DNA of 27,396 nt from DATKUA01 sp965602675 (GTDB taxonomy: Bacteria > Acidobacteriota > DATKUA01): assembly GCA_965602675.1 (NCBI GenBank), contig CBFCZO010000038.1:1-27396 (forward strand), in the 5' to 3' direction. Each line of letters starts with the position of its first letter. Positions within the stretch are counted from its first letter, which is position 1. The notes under the pieces were generated by a model that did no database searches, was not told the origin of the DNA, and saw nothing but the letters and a program-made list of their open reading frames with translations. Made by a program: the position numbers and the translations under genes. Below are positions 8,709-15,950 of the stretch, piece after piece.

Positions 8709-9179
8709 ATGTACAGGCTGGATTTCATCGAGTATTTGAAGAAGGAAGCTAAGCCGATACGTTACCTGATCTCTATTGTGCCGGAAGATAAATACGAGTG
8801 GTCGCCTTCGGACAATCTGATGAATCTTGGCAAACTTGTCAACCACCTCGCCCGCACATATGCCGTAATCTGGATAATGCTCGAGAAGGTGGAGAAGATC
8901 CCGGATGAGTATCTGCAGTGGGATTCCATGCCACGCGAAGAGGCTTTGAGCGTGTTCGACCGGGAAGTGAGCAGGGCCCTTGACGCCATGTCCAAGGTAA
9001 GCGACGAAGACTATCTGGAATCCCGGGCAAAGGCCTTCTGGGGCGTTGAGGACAAGCTGTGCAACCTTATGATGCTGCTTGCCGACCATGCTCTTCACCA
9101 CAAGATGCAGCTGTTTATCTACCTCAAGATTCTCGGTTTCGAGCTGAGTACGACGGAACTTTACGAAGGCGGATCCTGA
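8709..9179 (+). CDS. DinB-like (YfiT/DinB four-helix) protein
   Basis: This 156-residue all-helical protein has the DinB-like pattern: an N-terminal helix, then an L-x-K-L-V-N-H-L-A helix carrying the first histidine, and a C-terminal A-D-H-A-L-H-H-K-M-Q helix with the remaining histidines that usually form a three-His metal site. Members of this superfamily include metal-dependent thiol transferases and many uncharacterised proteins. It lies between the large and small mutase subunit genes, 44 bases after the former. GGGG precedes the ATG. Its position suggests a helper for the mutase or its thioester substrates, but sequence alone gives no specific role. Confidence 0.75.
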   Translation: MYRLDFIEYLKKEAKPIRYLISIVPEDKYEWSPSDNLMNLGKLVNHLARTYAVIWIMLEKVEKIPDEYLQWDSMPREEALSVFDREVSRALDAMSKVSDEDYLESRAKAFWGVEDKLCNLMMLLADHALHHKMQLFIYLKILGFELSTTELYEGGS

Positions 9180-9200
9180 ACCGGCAAGCTCCCTTTCCAT

Positions 9201-9229
9201 TCGTCATGTAATTTGTTTTCTGCTAGAAT
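9201..9229 (+). promoter_or_regulatory. Possible extended -10 promoter for the mutase small subunit
   Basis: TCGTCA at 9201-9206 and TAGAAT at 9224-9229 have a 17-base spacer, and TGC immediately before TAGAAT makes an extended -10 element. It lies in the 86-base gap after the DinB-like gene, so the small subunit may be transcribed separately as well as by read-through. Confidence 0.45.
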
Positions 9230-9265
9230 GCCGCGGCCGGAAAACCTCTTACGGGAGATCTACCA

Positions 9266-9661
9266 GTGGCAAAGAAGCTGAGAATTCTAATTGCCAAGCC
9301 GGGGCTCGATGGACACGACAGGGGAGCGAAAGTTGTTGCGCGCGCCCTTCGCGACGCCGGCATGGAAGTTATCTATACAGGTCTGCGTCAGACGCCGGAG
9401 ATGATCGTCAAGGCCGCTGTGCAGGAGGACGTTGATGTCATCGGCCTCTCGATCCTGTCAGGTGCTCACATGTATGTTTTCCCGGAAGTGCTCAAGCTTC
9501 TAAAGGAGAACGACGCCGAGGACATCCTGGTCTTCGGCGGTGGCATCATTCCCGAGGAAGATGTCAACGCGCTCAAAGAACAGGGAGTGGCGGCAATCTT
9601 CCTTCCGGGCTCGGACACCAATGAAATAATCAAATTCCTCAGGGACAAATTTGGCGAATAG
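9266..9661 (+). CDS. B12-binding small subunit of the acyl-CoA mutase
   Basis: This 131-residue Rossmann-like cobalamin-binding domain is the partner of the large subunit encoded at 6979. It carries the base-off/His-on motif D15-G-H17-D-R-G20, in which His17 ligates cobalt from below. SILSGAHM and the VFGGGI segment bind the nucleotide tail. Its length matches the stand-alone small subunits of IcmB and archaeal-type mutases. GTG is the start: GGGAGA at 9253-9258 is 7 bases upstream and the family similarity begins immediately. It is separated from the large subunit by the DinB-like gene. Confidence 0.93.
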   Translation: MAKKLRILIAKPGLDGHDRGAKVVARALRDAGMEVIYTGLRQTPEMIVKAAVQEDVDVIGLSILSGAHMYVFPEVLKLLKENDAEDILVFGGGIIPEEDVNALKEQGVAAIFLPGSDTNEIIKFLRDKFGE

Positions 9662-9670
9662 ATCCGGCTC

Positions 9671-9701
9671 TCTCGATGGGGCATTGCCGGGCGTATCGAG
9701 A
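9671..9701 (+). other. Inverted repeat after the mutase small subunit
   Basis: TCTCGAT at 9671-9677 pairs with ATCGAGA at 9695-9701 around a 17-base GC-rich loop. It begins 10 bases after the stop codon. No T run follows, so it is at best a Rho-assisted or mRNA-stabilising structure. Confidence 0.35.
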
Positions 9702-9754
9702 AAGACCGGCAGGCGTTACGCGTATGTCCGTATCAGTATGAGTAAAATCGGTTG

Positions 9755-11686
9755 ATGCTCAAATTGGAAGCCATCAGAAAGTGGCTGTTTACCGGCAACA
9801 GATTGTGTCTGGTTATTCTGTCGCTGGCCGCTGCCTGGATGCTGCTTTATCCCGCCATCGATTCGAGGCTGCGTAACGAAAAATTGGTGGGCGATCCTGC
9901 CGAATATTTCGCTTATCTCCAATCAGTCTTCGAAGATGGAGACATCCAGTTCAGCGACGATTATCTTGAGCTCGATCCGGATACTCCTACAAGCCACTAC
10001 GAAAAACTGCACACCGGCTATGCGCCGCAGATATTCGCGGTCGGCGCTCCCGTTCTATGGTCGCCTTTTTACCTTGCCGGCAAACTATATGTCGCTGCCA
10101 CCGGCGTGGAAGCTCGTGATACCGAGCTGGACTTGCTCATACGGTTCGCGAGGTTCGGATCGAGAGTCTACGCAGCGCTGACACTTTTCCTGGTTTATTT
10201 CATTCTGCTTCATTTTTTTCCCCGCGGCCCATCGTTGCTGGCTTCATTGGCTGCGTTTTTCTGCACACCATTCTATTTCTACGGCATCTACAACGTGATC
10301 AATTCGCATGCCGCCGGCGCTTTCGGCGTCGCCCTGTTCCTCTGGTATGCGTTGAAGACGGGTTCGGCACGGAAAACGGGCCAGTGGATCGTCCTCGGCT
10401 TGCTATTAGGCCTGGCAGCTCTGATCCGCTGGCAGAATGGCGTAATCGTAATCTGGATACTGATCGAGCAATTACCTGTCCTCTGGGAAAAAATCAAAGC
10501 CCGCAGCGGTGTCTTAAAACAGATCGGGCGCTATGCTGTCGCCGGCGTGTTTGCCATCCCCGTGTTCCTGATACAGATACTGATCTGGACTGTCATCTTC
10601 GGGCCGTTCAAGACGCCGCTGGATTTCGGTGCAAACCATGTGATTTGGGAACGCCCGGAAATAATCAACCTGCTGTTTTCCTCACGTCACGGCTTGTTCA
10701 GTTGGCATCCGATAACCTATTTGGCATTGATAGGAATTGTCCTCTGGCTCTGGAAAAAGACCGGGCCTGCGCTGGGCGCGCTGTTAGCCTTCCTGGCGAT
10801 GCTTTACCTTAACTCAATCACGGGAGACTGGTGGGCAGGCGATTCATTCGGGATGCGGAGATTTGTCAGCATGGCGCCGGTTTTTGCAGTGGGAATTGCG
10901 GTATTGATCGATCGGATTTCGGAGAGATGGCGCAGAGTCGGCGACTCTGCAGCCTGGGTGTGCGTACTGCTGCTGGTGCTTTTGAACATATCAATGGCCG
11001 TTCGCTTCTTCGAGGCGGATTTACAGCATGATGAGGCTGTGGGCTACGGATCGATAATAGGCGGAAGTGCAGGACAAATTGTTGATCAAACGATCTGGCC
11101 GTTCGCGTTTCCCGGCAATGTAATTCAATCGCTCCAGACGGACAACGCAACTTTCAAGGATGCTGACTGGATCGCCTCGACACAGCTCGATTCCCTGCAG
11201 AACAGCCTTGAAGGGGAAATACGAGCGGAGTACCCCTCATTCAGGAGCGGATTCAGCACCACTCTCGAAGATAACGAAGGCGCCCATCGAGTTCTCTCCG
11301 GCCTGTCAGGGAATGTGTATTTCAGCGTGTTTACCGAGTATCCCAGGAGCAGGCTCATCGCTGAAGCCCGGACGAGGCGACTCAATATCGGGAAAGGTGA
11401 AATCCCCGTCGTGGAAGTTATCCTCAATGGAGTCAGCCTCAAGCCGCTGCTAGGCTCCGCCAGAACGAGGCTCGCGCGTAGCGAAACTTTGGTTCCTATC
11501 CCGGCCTGGCGCTTCGGGATCAACAAGCTGGAGTTCAGGCTATGGGTGGGGCGAACGAGCAAGAGCAGGTTGTATAGATCGAGAAATTTCAGTATAGCCA
11601 GGGAGGAAACTCTTCGACCCAATGAAGGCGACTACGAGCTCAAGATATATCATTTGAATTTCGAAGAATTTGTGAAGAAACCGTAG
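9755..11686 (+). CDS. Polytopic GT-C-like membrane glycosyltransferase (putative)
   Basis: This encodes 643 residues. A transmembrane helix at about residues 17-34 is followed by a long external loop holding GDPAEYFAYL, an acidic first-loop motif like the catalytic Asp region of GT-C enzymes that use lipid-linked sugars (PMT, ArnT, oligosaccharyltransferase-like). About ten more hydrophobic helices run to residue ~420, with conserved-looking GDWWAGDSFGMRR and SRHGLFSWHP loops. The last ~200 residues are soluble and rich in predicted strands, resembling an extracytoplasmic domain. It may glycosylate an envelope molecule; donor and acceptor are unknown. The ATG at 9755 follows a weak ribosome site. 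It does not fit the surrounding acyl-CoA metabolism. Confidence 0.65.
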   Translation: MLKLEAIRKWLFTGNRLCLVILSLAAAWMLLYPAIDSRLRNEKLVGDPAEYFAYLQSVFEDGDIQFSDDYLELDPDTPTSHYEKLHTGYAPQIFAVGAPVLWSPFYLAGKLYVAATGVEARDTELDLLIRFARFGSRVYAALTLFLVYFILLHFFPRGPSLLASLAAFFCTPFYFYGIYNVINSHAAGAFGVALFLWYALKTGSARKTGQWIVLGLLLGLAALIRWQNGVIVIWILIEQLPVLWEKIKARSGVLKQIGRYAVAGVFAIPVFLIQILIWTVIFGPFKTPLDFGANHVIWERPEIINLLFSSRHGLFSWHPITYLALIGIVLWLWKKTGPALGALLAFLAMLYLNSITGDWWAGDSFGMRRFVSMAPVFAVGIAVLIDRISERWRRVGDSAAWVCVLLLVLLNISMAVRFFEADLQHDEAVGYGSIIGGSAGQIVDQTIWPFAFPGNVIQSLQTDNATFKDADWIASTQLDSLQNSLEGEIRAEYPSFRSGFSTTLEDNEGAHRVLSGLSGNVYFSVFTEYPRSRLIAEARTRRLNIGKGEIPVVEVILNGVSLKPLLGSARTRLARSETLVPIPAWRFGINKLEFRLWVGRTSKSRLYRSRNFSIAREETLRPNEGDYELKIYHLNFEEFVKKP

Positions 11687-11701
11687 GCTCAATAACTTGC
11701 T

Positions 11702-12355
11702 ATGTCATTTATAAAGGCGGAAAAAAGGGGGCACACTGCAGTTTGGACCCTGCTTGGCAGTGGAAGCGCGAGCCTGTTATCAGTGTATGCACTGCGGGAT
11801 TTGCATCGAAATATCGACGGCGTTTCGGAAGATTCGGAAACAAGCGCAATCATCATTACGGGCGGTAATTACAGCTTCTTTTCCGCGGGCGCCGATTTGC
11901 ACGAACTTGCGGCGTTGGATGGCGATGCATCACTCCTGTTCTCCCGGCTTGGACAATGCCTTTTCGATAAAATGGAGCTGTTGCCGAAACCAATTATAGC
12001 CGCCGTTGACGGCTACTGCATGGGCGGCGGTCTCGACCTGCTTCTCGCTTGCGATCTGCGCTACGCGACGCCTGAATCAACTTTCGCGCACCCCGGCTCG
12101 AGATTCGGGATAATCACCGGCTTCGGAGGCACGGTAAGGCTGCCCGTCGAAACCGGCCGCGCCAAGGCATGTGACCTTTTCATGACAGCCCGAAAGGTGG
12201 ATGCGGAGGAGGCGTTGGAGATCGGATTAATAAATAGCGTAATAGATAGCAAGTTTTTGCTGGAGCGCTGCCTGGAGATCGCTGATGGTTTCGAGGAAGT
12301 AGATCAAAGCTTGTTCAGGTCGTACAAAAGCGGAGCCGCACGCGGATTGTTTTGA
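11702..12355 (+). CDS. Short crotonase-fold (enoyl-CoA hydratase-like) protein with altered active site
   Basis: This 217-residue protein has the crotonase core: FFSAGADLHEL and YCMGGGLDLLLACDLRYA form the oxyanion hole and CoA-binding surface, and FGIITGFGGTVRLP follows. It is about 40 residues shorter than a standard hydratase and lacks most of the C-terminal trimerisation helices. The two catalytic glutamates of rat mitochondrial hydratase correspond to Asp112 and Gly132 (the same 20-residue spacing), so simple hydration of crotonyl-CoA is doubtful. It starts 15 bases after the membrane gene with no clear ribosome site. An enoyl-CoA isomerase or a substrate-specific lyase are alternatives. 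Confidence 0.8.
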   Translation: MSFIKAEKRGHTAVWTLLGSGSASLLSVYALRDLHRNIDGVSEDSETSAIIITGGNYSFFSAGADLHELAALDGDASLLFSRLGQCLFDKMELLPKPIIAAVDGYCMGGGLDLLLACDLRYATPESTFAHPGSRFGIITGFGGTVRLPVETGRAKACDLFMTARKVDAEEALEIGLINSVIDSKFLLERCLEIADGFEEVDQSLFRSYKSGAARGLF

Positions 12356-12390
12356 AATAATTGCAATTTTATCGATTCACGAGGGCCATC

Positions 12391-12419
12391 TTGTCACTTT
12401 CAGCGGGGTATGTTTTAAT
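12391..12419 (+). promoter_or_regulatory. Possible promoter of the HMG-CoA synthase/carboxylase operon
   Basis: TTGTCA at 12391-12396 and TTTAAT at 12414-12419 are 17 bases apart, inside an AT-richer 99-base gap. Transcription would begin near 12426, 29 bases before the first gene, which has a strong AGGAGG at 12444-12449. This suggests that the seven genes to 19673 form one transcription unit. Confidence 0.45.
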
Positions 12420-12454
12420 CCTGGCAACCTGCAACAGATGAAGAGGAGGAAGGC

Positions 12455-13516
12455 ATGCGCGTTGGCATCATCGGCTATGGTGCTCACACACCGCGCCGAA
12501 GGATCAAGGTCGAAGAGATCGCCAAAGTATGGGGAGCGGATGCGCCAAGCTATAAGAAAGGCTTGGAACTGAAGCAGAAATCGGTCCCCGCGCTGGATGA
12601 GGATACGATTACTCTTGCGGTCGAAGCGGCGCGGAACGCATTGAAGCGATCAGGAGGGATTGATTCGAGGGACATAGGTGCGGTTTACGTTGGAAGCGAG
12701 TCTCATCCGTATGCCGTAAAACCGACCGGTGTCTCGGTCGCCGAAGCCATCGGAGCGACTCCGGACTGCCACTGCGCCGATTTCGAGTTCGCCTGCAAGG
12801 CCGGCTCGGAGGGCATGTTCGTCGCCTACGGACTTGTGAAGGCCGGGCTGATAAAGTACGGGTTGGGCATTGGCGCCGACACATCGCAGGGCGCCCCCGG
12901 CGATGCGCTCGAATACTCCGCAGCAGCGGGAGCGGCCGCGTTCATCATGGGCGCCGACGAAGACAAGCTAATTGCCACTATCGATGAATCCTATTCCTGG
13001 ATGACCGATACGCCCGATTTCTGGCGCCGCGAGCATAAATTCTACCCCGAACACGGAGGCCGGTTCACAGGCGAGCCCGCCTACTTCAGGACGACGATGG
13101 GCGCCGTAAACGGCATTCTGGAGAAGTCGGGGATGAAGCCAGAGGATTTCAAGTTCGCCGTCTTCCACCAGCCCAACGGCAAGTTCCCCAAGCGGGTGGG
13201 CAAGATGCTCGGCTTCACGCCTGAGCAGATCGAAGTAGGCCGCGTAGTACCGTTGCTGGGCAACACTTACTCCGGGGCTTCGCCGATCGGCCTGACGGCA
13301 ATACTCGACGTCGCCGCTCCAGGCGACAGAATCCTGATGTGCTCCTACGGCTCCGGGGCCGGTAGCGACGCTTTCATCTACACAGTCACAGAGAGGATAA
13401 ACGAGGTGCGCAACCTGGCGCCGACGACGCGCTGGCTGCTAGACGAGAACGTGATGTATCTCGAATACGGCGAGTATGCCAAGTACCGCCGCAAAATCCG
13501 CATGCGCGGCGAGTAG
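12455..13516 (+). CDS. Archaeal-type hydroxymethylglutaryl-CoA synthase
   Basis: This 353-residue thiolase-fold enzyme catalyses acetyl-CoA plus acetoacetyl-CoA to HMG-CoA, or the reverse. The Glu-Cys-His triad is intact: Glu82 in GSESHPYAVKP, Cys114 in FEFACKAG and His238 in FHQPNGK. GADTSQGAPGDALEYSAAAGAAAFI is of the archaeal type, distinct from the eukaryotic and Gram-positive MvaS proteins. A thiolase and a DUF35 protein follow directly. In archaea these three form a channelling complex in which DUF35 bridges the enzymes and a CoA site is shared. No HMG-CoA reductase is nearby, but a methylglutaconyl-CoA hydratase-like gene and a carboxylase are, so a role in leucine or isovalerate breakdown, running in reverse, is more likely than mevalonate synthesis. 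A strong AGGAGG precedes the ATG. Confidence 0.93.
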   Translation: MRVGIIGYGAHTPRRRIKVEEIAKVWGADAPSYKKGLELKQKSVPALDEDTITLAVEAARNALKRSGGIDSRDIGAVYVGSESHPYAVKPTGVSVAEAIGATPDCHCADFEFACKAGSEGMFVAYGLVKAGLIKYGLGIGADTSQGAPGDALEYSAAAGAAAFIMGADEDKLIATIDESYSWMTDTPDFWRREHKFYPEHGGRFTGEPAYFRTTMGAVNGILEKSGMKPEDFKFAVFHQPNGKFPKRVGKMLGFTPEQIEVGRVVPLLGNTYSGASPIGLTAILDVAAPGDRILMCSYGSGAGSDAFIYTVTERINEVRNLAPTTRWLLDENVMYLEYGEYAKYRRKIRMRGE

Positions 13517-13530
13517 GAGGGACGAATCCG

Positions 13531-14685
13531 ATGAGAGACGTAGCAGTGATCGGCGTCGGGATGCAGAAGTGGGGAGAGCTTTGGGCTAAGTCCCTGCGCG
13601 ACATCTTCGTCGAATCGGCGCTCCTTGCCGTCGACGACGCCGGAATAGACCATATAGACAGCATGTACGTCGGCTGCATGAGTTCGGGCCTTTTCTCCGG
13701 TCAGGAGCACATCGGTTCGGTTCTGGCCGATTACCTTGGGCAGAAGAACATCCCCGGTACGCGGGTGGAATCAGCCTGCGCTTCCGGGGGGCTCGCATTC
13801 CGCCTGGCCTGGATGGAAGTCGCCAGCGGCGTCAGCGATATTGTGCTGGCCGGTGGAGTAGAGAAGATGACCGACGTCAGCGGCTCAGACGCGACATATG
13901 CTCTGGCCACGGCCGCTGATATGGACTGGGAGGGCATCCACGGCGCCACATTCCCCGGCCTCTACGCGATGATGGCGGTCGCCCACATGAACCGTTACAA
14001 AACGACGCGCGAGCAGCTTGCGATGGTGGCGGTCAAGAACCACAAGCACGGCGCCCACAATTCCCGCGCCCAGTTCCCGTTCCCGGTTACAGTGGAACAG
14101 GTTATCAATTCGGTGAAGGTGGCCGATCCGCTCAATATTCTCGACTGCTCGCCGATAACCGACGGCGCGGCGGCTGCGATTCTCGTTCCCGCCGATATGG
14201 TTTCCAAATTCAACAAACCGGGCGTGAAGGTGATCGGCAGCGGGCACGCAACCGACACCATATCGCTCAGCCAACGCGAGGACCTCACCGCCCTCAAGGC
14301 AGTCGAGCTATCCGCGAAGCGGGCTTACGAGATGGCCGGGAAGAAACCCGAAGACATCGATTTTGCCGAGGTGCACGACTGCTTCACCATCGCCGAGATC
14401 ATTGTCAGCGAATCGCTGGGTTTCTTTGAAGCAGGCGGAGGCGGCCCCGCCGTCGAAGCCGGGGAGACGGATCGTGAAGGCAAGATACCGATCAACTGCA
14501 GCGGCGGCCTCAAGTCGAAGGGCCATCCGGTGGGCGCAACCGGCCTCGCTCAGATTGTCGAGCTGACTGAGCAAATGCGAGGCGATGCAGGTGAAAGGCA
14601 GGTAGATAATTCGCGAATCGGCCTCGCGCAGAACATGGGCGGCAGCGGCGGCAGCTCAGTCGTCCACATCCTGGAGGTGATGTAA
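13531..14685 (+). CDS. Acetyl-CoA acetyltransferase (thiolase), archaeal/SCP2-like type
   Basis: This 384-residue thiolase has nucleophile Cys83 in VESACASGG, the HDCFTIAE loop bearing the second cysteine, and the SGGLKSKGHPVGATG histidine motif. The C-terminal CxG motif of classical thiolases is replaced by NMGGSGGSS, as in the archaeal acetoacetyl-CoA thiolases that pair with HMG-CoA synthase. It would cleave acetoacetyl-CoA to two acetyl-CoA, or form it. It starts 14 bases after the synthase gene with a good GGAGGG site, and its stop overlaps the DUF35 start, so stoichiometric production of a three-part complex is likely. In catabolism it could also serve the final thiolytic step of butyryl-CoA oxidation. 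Confidence 0.93.
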   Translation: MRDVAVIGVGMQKWGELWAKSLRDIFVESALLAVDDAGIDHIDSMYVGCMSSGLFSGQEHIGSVLADYLGQKNIPGTRVESACASGGLAFRLAWMEVASGVSDIVLAGGVEKMTDVSGSDATYALATAADMDWEGIHGATFPGLYAMMAVAHMNRYKTTREQLAMVAVKNHKHGAHNSRAQFPFPVTVEQVINSVKVADPLNILDCSPITDGAAAAILVPADMVSKFNKPGVKVIGSGHATDTISLSQREDLTALKAVELSAKRAYEMAGKKPEDIDFAEVHDCFTIAEIIVSESLGFFEAGGGGPAVEAGETDREGKIPINCSGGLKSKGHPVGATGLAQIVELTEQMRGDAGERQVDNSRIGLAQNMGGSGGSSVVHILEVM

Positions 14686-15080
14686 TGCCCCCGTCGAGAG
14701 CTTGGAGGGATTACCCTCAGAGATACAGGCTGGAAGCTGCCCGCTGCAAACAATGCGGCAAGGTGTTTTATCCACCCCGGCTGGTTTGCGACAAGTGCGG
14801 GGTAAGAGAGTTCGAGACGTTCCGCTTGAAAACCGATGGTACGTTGGCGACGTACACGATAATTCGCACGCCCTCGCAGGAATTCGCCGGTGAAGCTCCC
14901 TTTGCGCTTGGAATAGTGGATATCGAAGACGGTGTCCGCCTGATGGCGCAGATAGCCGATGTGGAATTTGAAGAGCTGCGCGTGGGAATGCCTGTTAAAC
15001 TCGAATTCCGTAGGCTTTACAGTGAGGGCTCGGCAGGAGTAATTCACTACGGTCACAAAGCAGTTCCCATCAGATCTTAG
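14685..15080 (+). CDS. DUF35 zinc-ribbon/OB-fold protein, partner of thiolase and HMG-CoA synthase
   Basis: This 131-residue protein has an N-terminal helix, then a zinc ribbon with Cys21-x2-Cys24 and Cys35-x2-Cys38, then an OB-fold domain (about residues 45-125). In archaea the DUF35 protein docks between HMG-CoA synthase and thiolase and completes the shared CoA-binding channel; its zinc ribbon is structural. Here its ATG overlaps the thiolase TAA by one base (TAATG), which indicates tight translational coupling. The thiolase/DUF35 coupling and the synthase just upstream reproduce the archaeal gene order exactly. DUF35 proteins also accompany thiolases of other pathways, so the substrate is set by the partners. 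Confidence 0.92.
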   Translation: MPPSRAWRDYPQRYRLEAARCKQCGKVFYPPRLVCDKCGVREFETFRLKTDGTLATYTIIRTPSQEFAGEAPFALGIVDIEDGVRLMAQIADVEFEELRVGMPVKLEFRRLYSEGSAGVIHYGHKAVPIRS

Positions 15081-15146
15081 TCGGCTCCGGTATCCGCTCG
15101 TGGGAGGGAATCGGCTGCGGATTAATTTAACCGGAGGGTGACTGGA

Positions 15147-15938
15147 ATGGATTTCACGACGTTACGTTTGGTGATAGAGGGGCAGGTGTGCCAGGTGGTC
15201 CTGCACCGGCCTGAAATCCGCAACGCTTTCAATGACGAGATGTTGAATGAACTGCACGATGCGTTCAGAGAAATCAATGATAACGAGGATATTCGAGCTG
15301 TAGTCCTCACCGGAGAGGGCGAGGCGTTCTGTGCCGGAGCCGACCTGCACTGGATGAAAAAGGTGGTCGACTACGACCTCGAGGAGAACTACCAGGACTC
15401 GCTCAAGCTCGCCGATACTCTCGAGGAGATTTACAACTGCCCCAAGCCGGTGGTCGGGCGGATCAACGGACCCGCAGTCGGTGGAGGAACGGGGCTGGTG
15501 GCAGTCTGCGACATTGCCATTGCTTCCCAGGATGCCTGGTTCGCTCTCAGCGAAACGAGGCTTGGGCTCGTCCCGGCGGTAATATCGCCTTTCCTGCTGA
15601 AAAGGATGGGGGAGAGGAACCTGCGCGAATTATTCCTTACGGCTCAGCGCTTCACAGCCGAGCGCGCAGTGGAACTCGGACTGCTCAATGCGGTTGTACA
15701 ACCTACGAGGCTGGATCCGGAAGTCAAAGCGATAGTTCGTTCGATTCTGGGCGGGGGGCCCCAGGCCCAGTCAAAAGTGAAAGAGCTGATACGCGACATC
15801 TCCGGAGGCGAGATGGCACTCCACAAGACATACACCGCGAAGATGATTTCCGAGCTGCGGATGAGCGAGGAGGGGCAGGAAGGGATGAACGCCTTTTTGG
15901 AGAAGCGCATACCTGGATGGGTGAAAGACCAAGATTGA
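15147..15938 (+). CDS. Crotonase, methylglutaconyl-CoA hydratase-like
   Basis: This 263-residue protein would hydrate 3-methylglutaconyl-CoA to HMG-CoA. FCAGADLHWMKK and RLGLVPAVISPFLLKRMG, followed by ELFLTAQRF, closely match the pattern of methylglutaconyl-CoA and 4-carboxy-geranoyl-CoA hydratases (LiuC/AtuE type), not general enoyl-CoA hydratases. One catalytic glutamate is kept (Glu136 in LSETRLG), while the first position is Gly in GGGTGL, as in that subfamily. It sits between the HMG-CoA synthase group and the carboxylase subunits, whose reactions are adjacent to it in leucine breakdown. I chose ATG 15147 because GGAGGG at 15133-15138 is 8 bases upstream; the GTG at 15138 overlaps the ribosome site. 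Confidence 0.88.
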   Translation: MDFTTLRLVIEGQVCQVVLHRPEIRNAFNDEMLNELHDAFREINDNEDIRAVVLTGEGEAFCAGADLHWMKKVVDYDLEENYQDSLKLADTLEEIYNCPKPVVGRINGPAVGGGTGLVAVCDIAIASQDAWFALSETRLGLVPAVISPFLLKRMGERNLRELFLTAQRFTAERAVELGLLNAVVQPTRLDPEVKAIVRSILGGGPQAQSKVKELIRDISGGEMALHKTYTAKMISELRMSEEGQEGMNAFLEKRIPGWVKDQD

Positions 15939-15950
15939 GAGACTGACCAG

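Noticed and set aside
12455..15938. Polyketide beta-branching cassette (HMG synthase plus crotonases)
   Set aside because: No acyl carrier protein, ketosynthase or polyketide synthase is present, and the synthase is of the archaeal type with thiolase and DUF35 partners.
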